DNA of 64,000 bases from positions 1,364,001 through 1,428,000 of the forward strand of contig NZ_JALDST010000001.1 in NCBI RefSeq assembly GCF_022747945.1, written 5' to 3'. The translations under genes and the position numbers were made by a program. Within the stretch, counting starts at the first letter, position 1. Every line of letters begins with the position of its first letter. Below the pieces are notes generated by a model that saw nothing but the letters and a program-made list of their open reading frames with translations, searched no databases and was not told where the DNA came from. Positions 55,162-63,081 of the stretch are shown here, one piece after another. This stretch comes from Micromonospora sp. R77. Its GTDB lineage: Bacteria > Actinomycetota > Actinomycetes > Mycobacteriales > Micromonosporaceae.

Positions 55162-56172
55162 ATGAGCGAGTACGCGATCGAGGCGGCCGGGCTGCGGCGG
55201 ACCTATCGCAGCCGGACGGGATGGTTACGACCCCAGCGCCGGGAGGTGGAAGCGGTCCGCGGCGTCGACCTGACGGTCGGCAACGGGGAGCTGTTCGGCC
55301 TGCTCGGACCGAACGGCGCGGGCAAGACCACCACCATCAAGCTGCTGAACACGCTGCTCATCCCGACCGCCGGCACCGCCCGGATCTGCGGCCACGACGT
55401 GGTCGCCGAGACCCGGGAGGTCCGCCGGCGGATCGGGTACGTCTTCGGCGGCGACCGGGGCCTCTACGACCGGCTCTCCGCCCGGGACAACCTGCGCTAC
55501 TTCGCCGAGCTGTACGGGGTGCCCGGCCGCGAGCAGAAGCGGCGGATCGCCGAGCTGCTGGAGCTGGTCCGGCTCGACGGCCGGGAGGACGAGCGGGTCG
55601 AGGGCTATTCGCGGGGCATGCGGCAGCGGCTGCACATCGCCCGGGGTCTGCTGCACCGGCCCCGGGTGCTCTTCCTCGACGAGCCGTCGATCGGGGTGGA
55701 CCCGGTGGCCGCCCGGGAGCTGCGGCAGACCGTCGCCGGGCTGGCCGCCACCGGCACCACCGTCCTGCTGACCACCCACTACATGGCCGAAGCGGACGAG
55801 CTCTGCGACCGGATCGCGGTGATCGCCGGTGGCACCATCCAGGCGCTGGGCACCCCGGCGCAGCTGCGCCACCACGCCGACGGCCGGCAGGTGCTGGAGG
55901 TCGAGGCGTACGGGGTGAGCGACGACCGGCTCGCCGTCATCCACGCCCTGCCGGGGGTGCGGGAGGCGAGCGTGACGGTGAGCGGGGCGGCGCAGACGGT
56001 GACCGTGCAGTCCGACGCGGGGGTGGACGTGCAGGCGGACGTGCTGCGAGCGCTGGACGGGGTCCGGCTGGGCCGGGTCACCGCCCGGCAGCCGACGCTG
56101 GAGGACGCGTACGTGGCGATCGTGAACCGGGTCGCCGCGGCGCCCCGACCGGTCGAGGCGGTGGCCGCGTGA
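55162..56172 (+). CDS. ABC exporter ATP-binding protein (DrrA-like)
   Basis: A 336-residue ATPase. Walker A is GPNGAGKT (49-56), the signature is YSRGMRQRL (in place of LSGGQ) and Walker B VLFLDEPSIGVD carries Asp173/Glu174. The H-loop is LLTTHYMAEADEL. After about residue 235 a DUF4162-like C-terminal domain follows, as in antibiotic-exporter ATPases. The TGA overlaps the first permease GTG, so the three genes form an operon. The cargo is unknown. Confidence 0.9.
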   Translation: MSEYAIEAAGLRRTYRSRTGWLRPQRREVEAVRGVDLTVGNGELFGLLGPNGAGKTTTIKLLNTLLIPTAGTARICGHDVVAETREVRRRIGYVFGGDRGLYDRLSARDNLRYFAELYGVPGREQKRRIAELLELVRLDGREDERVEGYSRGMRQRLHIARGLLHRPRVLFLDEPSIGVDPVAARELRQTVAGLAATGTTVLLTTHYMAEADELCDRIAVIAGGTIQALGTPAQLRHHADGRQVLEVEAYGVSDDRLAVIHALPGVREASVTVSGAAQTVTVQSDAGVDVQADVLRALDGVRLGRVTARQPTLEDAYVAIVNRVAAAPRPVEAVAA

Positions 56173-56939
56173 GGACGCTGCGGATGCTCGCGGTCGGCGC
56201 GCTGCTGCACGCCAAGCAGCTCAGCCGGTCGCCGTTCGAGATCGCCACCGCGCTGATCGTGCCGGTGGTGCAGGCCACCCTGGCGGTCTATCTGTTCCGG
56301 GCCGGCGGCGAGCCGGGCCGCCTGCTGGAGGCGGCGGTCGGCGCGGGCCTGATGGGGGTCTGGTCGTCGGTGCTCTTCGGCTCCGGCGGCGCGATCCAGG
56401 GGCAACGCTGGCAGGGCACCCTGGAGATGATCATGCTGGCGCCGCGTCCGCCCGCCCTGGTCATCCTGCCGATCACCCTGGCCACCGCGCTCACCGGCAC
56501 GTACGCCATGCTCGCCACGCTGCTCTGGGGCCGGCTGCTCTACGGCATCCCGTTGGAGTTCGCGCACCCGCTGCTCTTCCTGGTCGCGGTCCCCGGCTGC
56601 GTGCTCGGCCTCGGCATGTTCGGCCTCCTGCTGGCCTCCACGTTCGTGCTGATGCGCAACGCCAACGCGCTGACCAACACCCTCGAATACCCGATCTGGC
56701 TGGTCTCCGGGATGCTCGTGCCGCTGACCGTGCTGCCCGGCTGGACCGGCCCGATCGCCGCCGCGCTGCCCACCACCTGGGGCGCCCGCGCGGTCCGCGA
56801 GGCGGCCACCGGTGGGCCGGTCTGGCCCTCCCTCGGCATCTGCCTGGCGATCAGCCTCGGCTGCCTGGTGGTCGGCGCGCTGATGATGACCCACGTCGAG
56901 CGACGGGCCCGCGCCGCGGCGACCCTCGCCCTGGCCTGA
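56169..56939 (+). CDS. ABC-2 type permease
   Basis: A 256-residue membrane protein with six hydrophobic segments. The segment QRWQGTLEMIMLAPRPPALVI, between the second and third helices, is typical of ABC-2 exporters, as is the late PIWLVSGMLVPLTVLPGW. GTG 56169 overlaps the ATPase stop. It pairs with the next permease to form a heterodimeric channel. Confidence 0.88.
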   Translation: MRTLRMLAVGALLHAKQLSRSPFEIATALIVPVVQATLAVYLFRAGGEPGRLLEAAVGAGLMGVWSSVLFGSGGAIQGQRWQGTLEMIMLAPRPPALVILPITLATALTGTYAMLATLLWGRLLYGIPLEFAHPLLFLVAVPGCVLGLGMFGLLLASTFVLMRNANALTNTLEYPIWLVSGMLVPLTVLPGWTGPIAAALPTTWGARAVREAATGGPVWPSLGICLAISLGCLVVGALMMTHVERRARAAATLALA

Positions 56940-56949
56940 GGAGACGACG

Positions 56950-57738
56950 ATGACGGCACTCCTGCGGCTGATCGGTGTGGGCGGCGTGATCGCCTACCGG
57001 GCCCTGTTCAACTGGACCACCCCGGCGATGTTCGTCGGCTCGCTGCTGGTCGGCCCGATCTTCCAGCTGCTCTTCTTCGCCTACCTGGGCCGGCAGCTCG
57101 GCGTCGCCGACGACCGGTTCTACATCGTCGGCAACGCGGTGCTCGCCGCCTCGCTGTCCTGCGTCTTCGGCGGCACCATGGCGGTCGCCAACGAGCGGCG
57201 CTACGGCACCCTCGGGCACGTGCTGCTCTCGCCGCGCAGCCGCACCGCCGTCTTCCTCGGCCGGGTCCTTCCGTACGCCGGCAACGGCCTGCTGATCGCG
57301 GCCAGCACGCTGACCATCGGCTCGCTGCTGCTCGGTCTGCGGATGCCGGTCACGGTCCTGCCCGGCCTGCTGCTCACCCTGGCGGTGGGGGCGCTGTCCT
57401 GCGGCTTCTTTGGCCTGACCCTGGGTGCCCTCGGGCTGCGCTTCCGGGACGTGTGGGTGGTCTCGAACGTCTCGGTGGCGCTGCTGCTCCTGCTCACCGG
57501 GGTCAACGTGCCGGCCGCCGGCCTGCCGGGCTGGATGCGGATGGTGGGCGACCTGCTGCCGATCACCCACTCGGCCCGGGCCGCCCGCCGCCTGGTCGCC
57601 GGCGAGGGCTTCACCGCCGCCGCCCCGGCACTCGCCGCCGAACTCGCCGTCGGCCTCGCGTACGCGCTCCTGGCCGCCCTCCTCCTGAAGCTCTTCGAAG
57701 CCGAGAGCCGCCGCCGAGCCTCCCTAGACACCCTCTAA
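56950..57738 (+). CDS. ABC-2 type permease
   Basis: A 262-residue second permease of the exporter with six hydrophobic segments. ANERRYGTLGHVLLSPRSRTAVFLG is the conserved cytoplasmic loop and LLTGVNVPAAGLPGWMRMVGDLLPITH the late motif. It is similar in layout to the preceding permease, which suggests an old duplication. ATG 56950 follows GGAGACG. The operon ends at an inverted-repeat element 31 bases later. Confidence 0.88.
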   Translation: MTALLRLIGVGGVIAYRALFNWTTPAMFVGSLLVGPIFQLLFFAYLGRQLGVADDRFYIVGNAVLAASLSCVFGGTMAVANERRYGTLGHVLLSPRSRTAVFLGRVLPYAGNGLLIAASTLTIGSLLLGLRMPVTVLPGLLLTLAVGALSCGFFGLTLGALGLRFRDVWVVSNVSVALLLLLTGVNVPAAGLPGWMRMVGDLLPITHSARAARRLVAGEGFTAAAPALAAELAVGLAYALLAALLLKLFEAESRRRASLDTL

Positions 57739-57769
57739 CCCCACCCCCCTCTCCCACCCCTCCCCCCTC

Positions 57770-57834
57770 CCGGTGATCATGGGGTTGGCGGCAGTCAGGG
57801 AGATCGACATCGCCGTCAACTCCATGATCACCGG
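57770..57834. repeat. GATCATG inverted-repeat element, copy 2
   Basis: The arms 57770-57792 and 57812-57834 match at 21 of 23 positions, with consensus CCGGTGATCATGGAGTTG continuing into the loop. It has the same arm sequence as the element at 43301-43366, but a different loop. It follows the exporter operon and may end its transcript. Confidence 0.75.
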
Positions 57835-57880
57835 AGCGAAGGGGGGAGGGGTGGGGTGTGACGCGGGTCATGGCGGGGGG

Positions 57881-57908
57881 TGTCACGTTGGGGGGTGGGG
57901 TGGGCGTC
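57881..57908 (+). promoter_or_regulatory. ECF41-dependent promoter
   Basis: TGTCACG (57881-57887), a 17-base spacer and CGTC (57905-57908) match the ECF41 consensus TGTCACA-N16-17-CGTC. It lies 37 bases upstream of the AhpD-like gene whose partner sigma factor is next, so the sigma factor probably drives its own operon. Confidence 0.75.
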
Positions 57909-57944
57909 GTGTGGGTGGACGACGACGAGGAGAGGGAGACGGTC

Positions 57945-58385
57945 ATGGGTCGGATCGACATGGCGGCGGTCGCACCGGAGGGCTACCGGGCGGTGCTGGG
58001 GCTGGAGCGGTACGTCCGGGCGAACCTGGACCACACCGTGCTGGAACTGGTGAAGCTGCGGGCGTCGATGCTCAACGGCTGCGCGTTCTGCGTGGACATG
58101 CACAGCCGGGAGGCGCTGACGGCCGGCGAGTCGAGCCGGCGGCTCTTCGCCGTCGCCGCCTGGCGGGAGGCGCCCTTCTTCGACGAGCGGGAACGCGCCG
58201 CGCTGGCGCTCACCGACGCGGTGACCCGGCTCGGCGAGCACGGCGTGCCCGACGAGGTGTGGGACGCCGCGGCGAAGGTCTGGTCGGAGAAGGAACTCGC
58301 CGACCTGGTCGTCGCCATCGCGACAATCAACGTATGGAACCGGATCGCGGTCACCAGCCGGACCGAGCCGCCGACCGAAGGGTGA
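57945..58385 (+). CDS. Carboxymuconolactone decarboxylase family protein (AhpD-like), ECF41 partner
   Basis: A 146-residue protein with the CMD fold. The redox CxxC motif is NGCAFCVDMH (Cys46, Cys49, His53), as in AhpD alkylhydroperoxidase-type enzymes. Members of this group are the standard genetic partner (COE) and transcriptional target of ECF41 sigma factors. ATG 57945 follows GAGGGAG. The stop overlaps the sigma factor GTG. The physiological substrate is unknown. Confidence 0.9.
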   Translation: MGRIDMAAVAPEGYRAVLGLERYVRANLDHTVLELVKLRASMLNGCAFCVDMHSREALTAGESSRRLFAVAAWREAPFFDERERAALALTDAVTRLGEHGVPDEVWDAAAKVWSEKELADLVVAIATINVWNRIAVTSRTEPPTEG

Positions 58386-59266
58386 GCCGGGCCGGGGCGG
58401 CGCAGGCGGCCGGGGCGCTCACCGCGCACCGGCCGATGCTGCTCGGGCTGGCGTACCGGCTGCTGGGCAGCCTGCACGACGCCGAGGACGTGCTCCAGGA
58501 GGCTTACCTGCGCTGGCTCGACGTCGACCGGGACGCGGTCGCCGAGCCGCGCCGCTACCTGTCCCGGGTGGTGACCCGGCTGGCCCTGGACCGGCTGCGC
58601 GCCCGGCAGGCGGCCCGGGAGACGTACGTCGGCCCGTGGCTGCCCGAGCCGGTGCCCACCGGGCCGTCACCGTTCGGTCCGCTGGACACCGTCGAGCTGC
58701 GCGAGACGGTCTCCACCGCGCTGCTGCACCTGCTGGAACGGCTCACCCCGCCGGAGCGGGCGGTGTACGTGCTGCACACCGCCTTCGCCCTGCCGTACGC
58801 CGAGATCGCCGACCTGCTCGGCCGGTCCGTGCCGGACTGCCGCCAACTGCACCACCGGGCGGCGGCCCGGATCGCGGACGACCGGCGGCGTTTCACGGCG
58901 GGGCCGGACGAGCAGCGGCGGTTGCTCGACTCCTTCGTGGCCGCCGCGTGCGACGGCGACCTGGCGCGGCTGACCGGTCTGCTCGCGGCCGACGCCACCG
59001 CCTGGTCCGACGGTGGCGGCCGGGTCCGCGCGGCGCGTAACCCGCTGTCCGGCGCGGACCGGGTGGCCCGCTTCTTCGCCGGGGTGTACGGCCGCCGCCG
59101 GCCCGGGGTGCACGCCACGCCGATCGAGCTCAACGGCGCGCCGGCGCTGCTGCTGACCTGGCCGACCGGCGTCCGCTACACGCTCGGCGTCGCCGCCGCC
59201 GACGGCCGGATCACCGGCCTCTACCTGGTCGGCAACCCCGACAAGCTGACCCGGGTCCCGGGCTGA
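58382..59266 (+). CDS. ECF41 family RNA polymerase sigma factor (SigJ-like)
   Basis: A 294-residue sigma factor. Region 2 (MLLGLAYRLLGSLHDAEDVLQEAYLRW split over about residues 20-46) and region 4 (LTPPERAVYVLHTAFALPYAEIA) are followed by a SnoaL-like C-terminal domain of about 120 residues. The ECF41 hallmarks are present: WLPEP in the linker, DGGG and the terminal NPDKL. The C-terminal extension tunes activity in place of an anti-sigma factor. GTG 58382 overlaps the partner stop; ATG 58334 lies inside the partner gene and is less likely. Confidence 0.92.
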   Translation: MSRAGAAQAAGALTAHRPMLLGLAYRLLGSLHDAEDVLQEAYLRWLDVDRDAVAEPRRYLSRVVTRLALDRLRARQAARETYVGPWLPEPVPTGPSPFGPLDTVELRETVSTALLHLLERLTPPERAVYVLHTAFALPYAEIADLLGRSVPDCRQLHHRAAARIADDRRRFTAGPDEQRRLLDSFVAAACDGDLARLTGLLAADATAWSDGGGRVRAARNPLSGADRVARFFAGVYGRRRPGVHATPIELNGAPALLLTWPTGVRYTLGVAAADGRITGLYLVGNPDKLTRVPG

Positions 59267-59272
59267 ACGCCA

Positions 59273-59307
59273 GACGGCCCCGGCCCCACCACGGGGCCGG
59301 GGCCGTC
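59273..59307. terminator. Bidirectional terminator between sigma factor and ndk
   Basis: A perfect 15-bp stem GACGGCCCCGGCCCC (59273-59287) with its complement (59293-59307) and an ACCAC loop, placed between the two convergent stops. Confidence 0.75.
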
Positions 59308-59317
59308 GATCCGGACG

Positions 59318-59740
59318 TCAGCCCAGCTCAGGGAACCAGAGGGCGATCTCGCGCTTGGCGCTGTCGGTCGAGTCGGAGGCGTGCACCAGGTTCTCCCGGT
59401 TCGACAGGGAGAAGTCGCCACGGATGGTGCCGGCGGCGGCCTTCCGCCCGTCGGTGCTGCCGATCATGCCCCGGACCACCTCGATCACCTGGTCGCCGGA
59501 GAGCACCAGGGCGACCAGCGGACCACCGGTCATGAAGGCCTTCAGCGGCGGGTAGAACGGCTTGTCCACGTGCTCGGCGTAGTGCTGGTCGGCGAAGTCG
59601 CCGTCCATCGTCCGGGTCACCAGCGCGTCGATCCGTAGGCCCTTGCGCTCGAAACGGGCGAGGATCTCGCCGACCAGGCCACGGCGGACCGCGTCGGGCT
59701 TGATCAGTACGAGCGTGCGCTCGTCCGGGCTGTTGGACAC
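59318..59740 (-). CDS. ndk: Nucleoside diphosphate kinase
   Basis: A 140-residue enzyme that equilibrates nucleoside triphosphates through a phosphohistidine. The active-site NLVHASDS carries His120; RTLVLIKPDAV and the C-terminal REIALWFPEL are typical. GTG 59740 lies downstream of AGGAGGAA and begins VSNSPDER. It is monocistronic. Confidence 0.97.
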   Translation of the reverse strand: MSNSPDERTLVLIKPDAVRRGLVGEILARFERKGLRIDALVTRTMDGDFADQHYAEHVDKPFYPPLKAFMTGGPLVALVLSGDQVIEVVRGMIGSTDGRKAAAGTIRGDFSLSNRENLVHASDSTDSAKREIALWFPELG

Positions 59741-59882
59741 GCTGGGTTCCTCCTGTGCGCACAAGGCGGTCGGGCTGGGTACGGTCAGCCTAGCGACCCG
59801 GTCCCGGCGCCGGCTCGGCGGCTGCTCTTTCCCTGGGTCGCCGATCCGGCCTAGCCTGGCCCTGACCCCTGGGAGGTCCACT

Positions 59883-61118
59883 GTGGCGAATGGCGGGAAC
59901 CGACCCATCGCGCCGGTACGCAAGCTGATCGCCGCGGTGCTCGGCACCGTGGCGACCTTCATCGTGCTGTTCGGGTTGGGGATGACGAGCTGGGCGATCG
60001 TGGCGCTCGGCGTCGCGCTGCTGGTGCTGGCGGTGGCCCTGGCCACCGTGCGCGGCGGCGGACGCACCTGGGTGATCGGGGTGGGCCACGTGCACAGCGC
60101 CTCCGAGCCGCCCACCCAGTACGCGTTCGGCCGCTGCGAACTGCAACTGGTGCTCGACGCGCCCGGGCTGCCGCCCCGGTCCAAGAAGATCATCGAGCCG
60201 CGGGTGCCGGTCGCGAAGTGGCCGTCGCTCGGCCAGACCCTGCCGATCCGGGTCGCCCTGGACGACCAGCGGCACGTCCGGGTCCTCTGGGACGAGGTGC
60301 CCACGCACGCCGAGACCGCCGCCATGGCCGACCTCCCGCCGGAATACGGGGGCCCCGACCCGGTCGAGGAGATGCTCATCGCGCAGGAGGCCCCGCCGTG
60401 GGCGGACCGGCCGGAGGACGACTTCCGCGACGACCCGCCCGGCGCCGACCCGCTGGCCGAGGAGGTGACCGTGCTGACGGAGGAGCGGGAGCCGGTGGTG
60501 CTGCACCAGAGCCCCGGCGGGCGCGTGGTGCTGGAGGGCCAGCTCGTCGAGCAGCAGGCCCCCGGTCCGCTGCCGCGCCGCGCCGCGCCGTCCCCGCGCC
60601 CGCCCGCCGAGGAGCGGTTCGACACCGTACCGGTCGAGGCGATCGACGTGCCGCTCGACGAGCCGACCGCGGAGGCGCCCACCCCGGAGGAGCTGGACGA
60701 GGCCATCTTCGGGTCCACCGGCGACGAGCCGGTCGAGGTGGCCGGCCCGATCAGCGGGGTCGGCATCACCCTGCTGGTGACCGACCTGGACCGCTCCCTC
60801 GACTTCTATTCCGACCTGGGCTTCGACGAGGTGGACCGGGGCTCCGGCAACGCCGTCCTCGCCTCCGGGGCGACCCGGCTGGTGCTGCGGGAGGTGACCG
60901 GCGCCGCCCCGATCAGCCGCCGGCTGGTGCACGTCAACCTGGAGGTCGACGACATCCAGGCCGCGTACGAGCGGCTGCGCGGCACCGGCGTCCGCTTCAC
61001 GTACGCCCCCCGGGTGGTCAACCGGGGCAGCAAGCTGGAGGTGTGGGCGGCGGCCTTCCGCGACCCGGACGGCCACGGCGTCGCCCTGACCCAGTGGCGC
61101 AGCCTCGCCGACGTGTAA
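59883..61118 (+). CDS. Membrane protein with C-terminal VOC (glyoxalase-like) domain
   Basis: A 411-residue fusion. Two hydrophobic helices (about 15-33 and 36-56) are followed by a soluble domain of about 80 residues (WVIGVGHVHSASEPPTQYAFG, then KKIIEPRVPVAKWP), an acidic/proline-rich linker (about 145-285), and a complete VOC domain (about 290-411, GITLLVTDLDRSLDFYSDLGF and NRGSKLEVWAAAFRDPDGHG). VOC domains bind metals or bleomycin-type ligands, or act as isomerases; membrane anchoring of one is unusual. GTG 59883 follows GGGAGG. A GGGGCCCC repeat element abuts the stop. Confidence 0.8.
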   Translation: MANGGNRPIAPVRKLIAAVLGTVATFIVLFGLGMTSWAIVALGVALLVLAVALATVRGGGRTWVIGVGHVHSASEPPTQYAFGRCELQLVLDAPGLPPRSKKIIEPRVPVAKWPSLGQTLPIRVALDDQRHVRVLWDEVPTHAETAAMADLPPEYGGPDPVEEMLIAQEAPPWADRPEDDFRDDPPGADPLAEEVTVLTEEREPVVLHQSPGGRVVLEGQLVEQQAPGPLPRRAAPSPRPPAEERFDTVPVEAIDVPLDEPTAEAPTPEELDEAIFGSTGDEPVEVAGPISGVGITLLVTDLDRSLDFYSDLGFDEVDRGSGNAVLASGATRLVLREVTGAAPISRRLVHVNLEVDDIQAAYERLRGTGVRFTYAPRVVNRGSKLEVWAAAFRDPDGHGVALTQWRSLADV

Positions 61119-61168
61119 GGAAGGGCCCCCTGTTAACGCCTGGCGTATAGCAGGGGGCCCCTGTTGAC
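61118..61168. repeat. GGGGCCCC repeat element, copy 2 (probable bidirectional terminator)
   Basis: AAGGGCCCCCTGTTAACGCC (61121-61140) and the following CAGGGGGCCCCTGTTGACC form a stem and a direct repeat as in the element at 53037-53087. It begins at the last base of the VOC-gene stop and ends 12 bases before the convergent DUF4233 stop. Confidence 0.75.
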
Positions 61169-61179
61169 CGAGTGCGGGC

Positions 61180-61626
61180 TCAGCCGAGGATGACCCGGCG
61201 GACGTGCACGGCGTAGGCCCAGACCAGCGCGAAGATGACGCCCAGCACGAAGAGCGACCAGTGCAGCAGGCCGGAGAGCAGCAGCAGGCCCTGCAGGACC
61301 GTGCCGGCGTGCCACGCCCAGGCCCGGCCCATCAACCCGGCGAGCACCACGCAGCCGACGGCCAGCGCCACGATCGCGCCGATCGCCGCACCGCTGAGGT
61401 GACCGCCGACCACCCGGATCGGCTGGATGGCCAGCAGCAGCACCAGCGCCTCCAGGGCGAGGGTGCCGGCACCGAGCCCGCGGGCCGCCTTCTCCGGGTT
61501 CCGCAGCCCGGACCGCCGCTGTCCCGGCGCCGGTCCACCGGCCTCCGAGTTCCCGGCTTCCGGGGTCCCGGCCTCCGGGCCCTGCGGGTCGCCGCCGCCC
61601 GGGCGGTCCGACACCGGCCCGGTCAT
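61180..61626 (-). CDS. DUF4233 domain-containing membrane protein
   Basis: A 148-residue protein. A Pro/Gly/Glu-rich N-terminus of about 45 residues precedes RNPEKAARGLGAGTLALEALVLLLA, the family start, and four membrane helices in total. The family is found next to folC in actinobacteria, as here; its function is unknown. ATG 61626 overlaps the folC stop (ATGA), so it is co-translated. Confidence 0.88.
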   Translation of the reverse strand: MTGPVSDRPGGGDPQGPEAGTPEAGNSEAGGPAPGQRRSGLRNPEKAARGLGAGTLALEALVLLLAIQPIRVVGGHLSGAAIGAIVALAVGCVVLAGLMGRAWAWHAGTVLQGLLLLSGLLHWSLFVLGVIFALVWAYAVHVRRVILG

Positions 61627-62957
61627 CGCTTCAGCAGCCGGCGGGCGTCGGCCACGGTCACCACCGAACCAGTGATCAGCACGCCCACCCCGGCCAGCTC
61701 GCCCGGTACGTCGTACTCGGCCTCGGCGATCGCGGCCTCGATGGCGTCCGGCATCTCCTCGGCGACCTGCACCCGCTCCGACCCGAAAACCTCCCGGGCC
61801 AGCTCGGCCAGCTCGTCGGCCGGCATCGCGCGGGGCGAGCTGTTGCGGGTCACCACCAGCGAGTCGAGCACCGGCTCCAGCAGCTCCAGCAGGCCGGCGG
61901 CGTCCTTGTCGCCGAGCACGGCGAGCACACCGACCAGCTTGCTGAACGCGAACTCCTCCTGGAGCGCGGTCACCGTGGCGGCCATCCCGTGCGGGTTGTG
62001 CGCGCCGTCCAGCAGCACCGTCGGCGCGCTGCGGACCTTCTCCAACCGGCCCGGTGAGCTGGTCGCGGCGAAGCCCTCCCGCACGGCCTCGATGTCGAGC
62101 TGCCGCTTCGCGCCGGCACCGAGGAACGCCTCGACGGCGGCGAGCGCCAGGGCGGCGTTCTGTGCCTGGTGGGCCCCGTGCAGCGGGATGAAGAGCTCGT
62201 CGTACACCCCGCCGAGGCCCTGGATGCTGAGCACCTGGCCGCCGACGGCGATCTCCCGGCGCAGCACGCCGAACTCCGCGCCCTCCCGGGCCACGGTGGC
62301 GCCGACTTCGGCGCAGCGTTCCAGGATCGGCCGGGCGGCCTCCTCCTCCTGCGCGGCGCAGACGACCGTCGCGCCGGCGTGGATGATGCCCGCCTTGTGC
62401 AGCGCGATGTCCTCGATCGTGTCGCCCAGCCACTCCGTGTGGTCCAGCCCGATCGGGGTCAGTACGGCCACCCCGGCCTGGAGCACGTTGGTGGCATCCT
62501 CGGCACCGCCGAGCCCCACCTCGACCACGGCGACGTCGACCGGCGCGTCGGCGAAGGTGGCGAACGCCAGCGCGGTGGTCATCTCGAAGTACGTCAGCGG
62601 CTCGGCGGAGCGCTCGTCGACCAGCGCGGCCAGCGGCTCCACCTCCCGGTACATGGCGACGAAACGCTCCTCGCCGACCGGCTCGCCGTCCAGGCTGATC
62701 CGCTCCCGGACGGTCTCCAGGTGCGGGCTGGTGTAGCGGCCGGTGTGCAGCCCGAAGGCCCGCAGCAGCGAGTCGATCATCCGGGCGGTCGAGGTCTTGC
62801 CGTTGGTCCCGGTGAGGTGGATCGACGGGTACGCCCGCTGCGGGCTGCCGAGCAGGTCGAGCAGCGTCTCGATCCGCTCCAGCTCGAAGTGCACACGGGT
62901 GAAGCCGCGCGCCCCCAGGGCGGCGTCGACGGCGGCGAACTCGGTGCGGTCGGTCAT
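61623..62957 (-). CDS. folC: Folylpolyglutamate synthase/dihydrofolate synthase
   Basis: A 444-residue Mur-ligase-family enzyme that joins glutamate to dihydropteroate and to folates. The P-loop is GTNGKTS (residues 50-56); YFEMTTALAF and the LLDGAHNPHG motif are diagnostic. ATG 62957 is preceded by one arm of the 62-bp tandem repeat and has no clear ribosome-binding site. It forms a likely operon with valS upstream and the DUF4233 gene downstream. Confidence 0.95.
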   Translation of the reverse strand: MTDRTEFAAVDAALGARGFTRVHFELERIETLLDLLGSPQRAYPSIHLTGTNGKTSTARMIDSLLRAFGLHTGRYTSPHLETVRERISLDGEPVGEERFVAMYREVEPLAALVDERSAEPLTYFEMTTALAFATFADAPVDVAVVEVGLGGAEDATNVLQAGVAVLTPIGLDHTEWLGDTIEDIALHKAGIIHAGATVVCAAQEEEAARPILERCAEVGATVAREGAEFGVLRREIAVGGQVLSIQGLGGVYDELFIPLHGAHQAQNAALALAAVEAFLGAGAKRQLDIEAVREGFAATSSPGRLEKVRSAPTVLLDGAHNPHGMAATVTALQEEFAFSKLVGVLAVLGDKDAAGLLELLEPVLDSLVVTRNSSPRAMPADELAELAREVFGSERVQVAEEMPDAIEAAIAEAEYDVPGELAGVGVLITGSVVTVADARRLLKR

Positions 62958-63081
62958 GCGGAGCCAACTTTCGTTCGCGACTGCGGGGCTCGCAACCCCG
63001 GCTCACTCCTCGCGCTCACGCGGAGCCAACTTTCGTTCGCGACTGCGGGGCTCGCAACCCCGGCTCACTCCTCGCGCTCAC
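62958..63081. repeat. 62-bp tandem direct repeat between valS and folC
   Basis: Two identical 62-base units, 62958-63019 and 63020-63081, occupy the whole gap between the genes and include the valS stop codon. Each unit contains the hairpin GGGGCTCGCAACCCC. On the minus strand each reads GTGAGCGCGAGGAG at its start. Confidence 0.9.

Noticed and set aside
62958..63081. CRISPR-like repeat
   Set aside because: There are only two units, no spacers and no cas genes. It is a simple tandem duplication.
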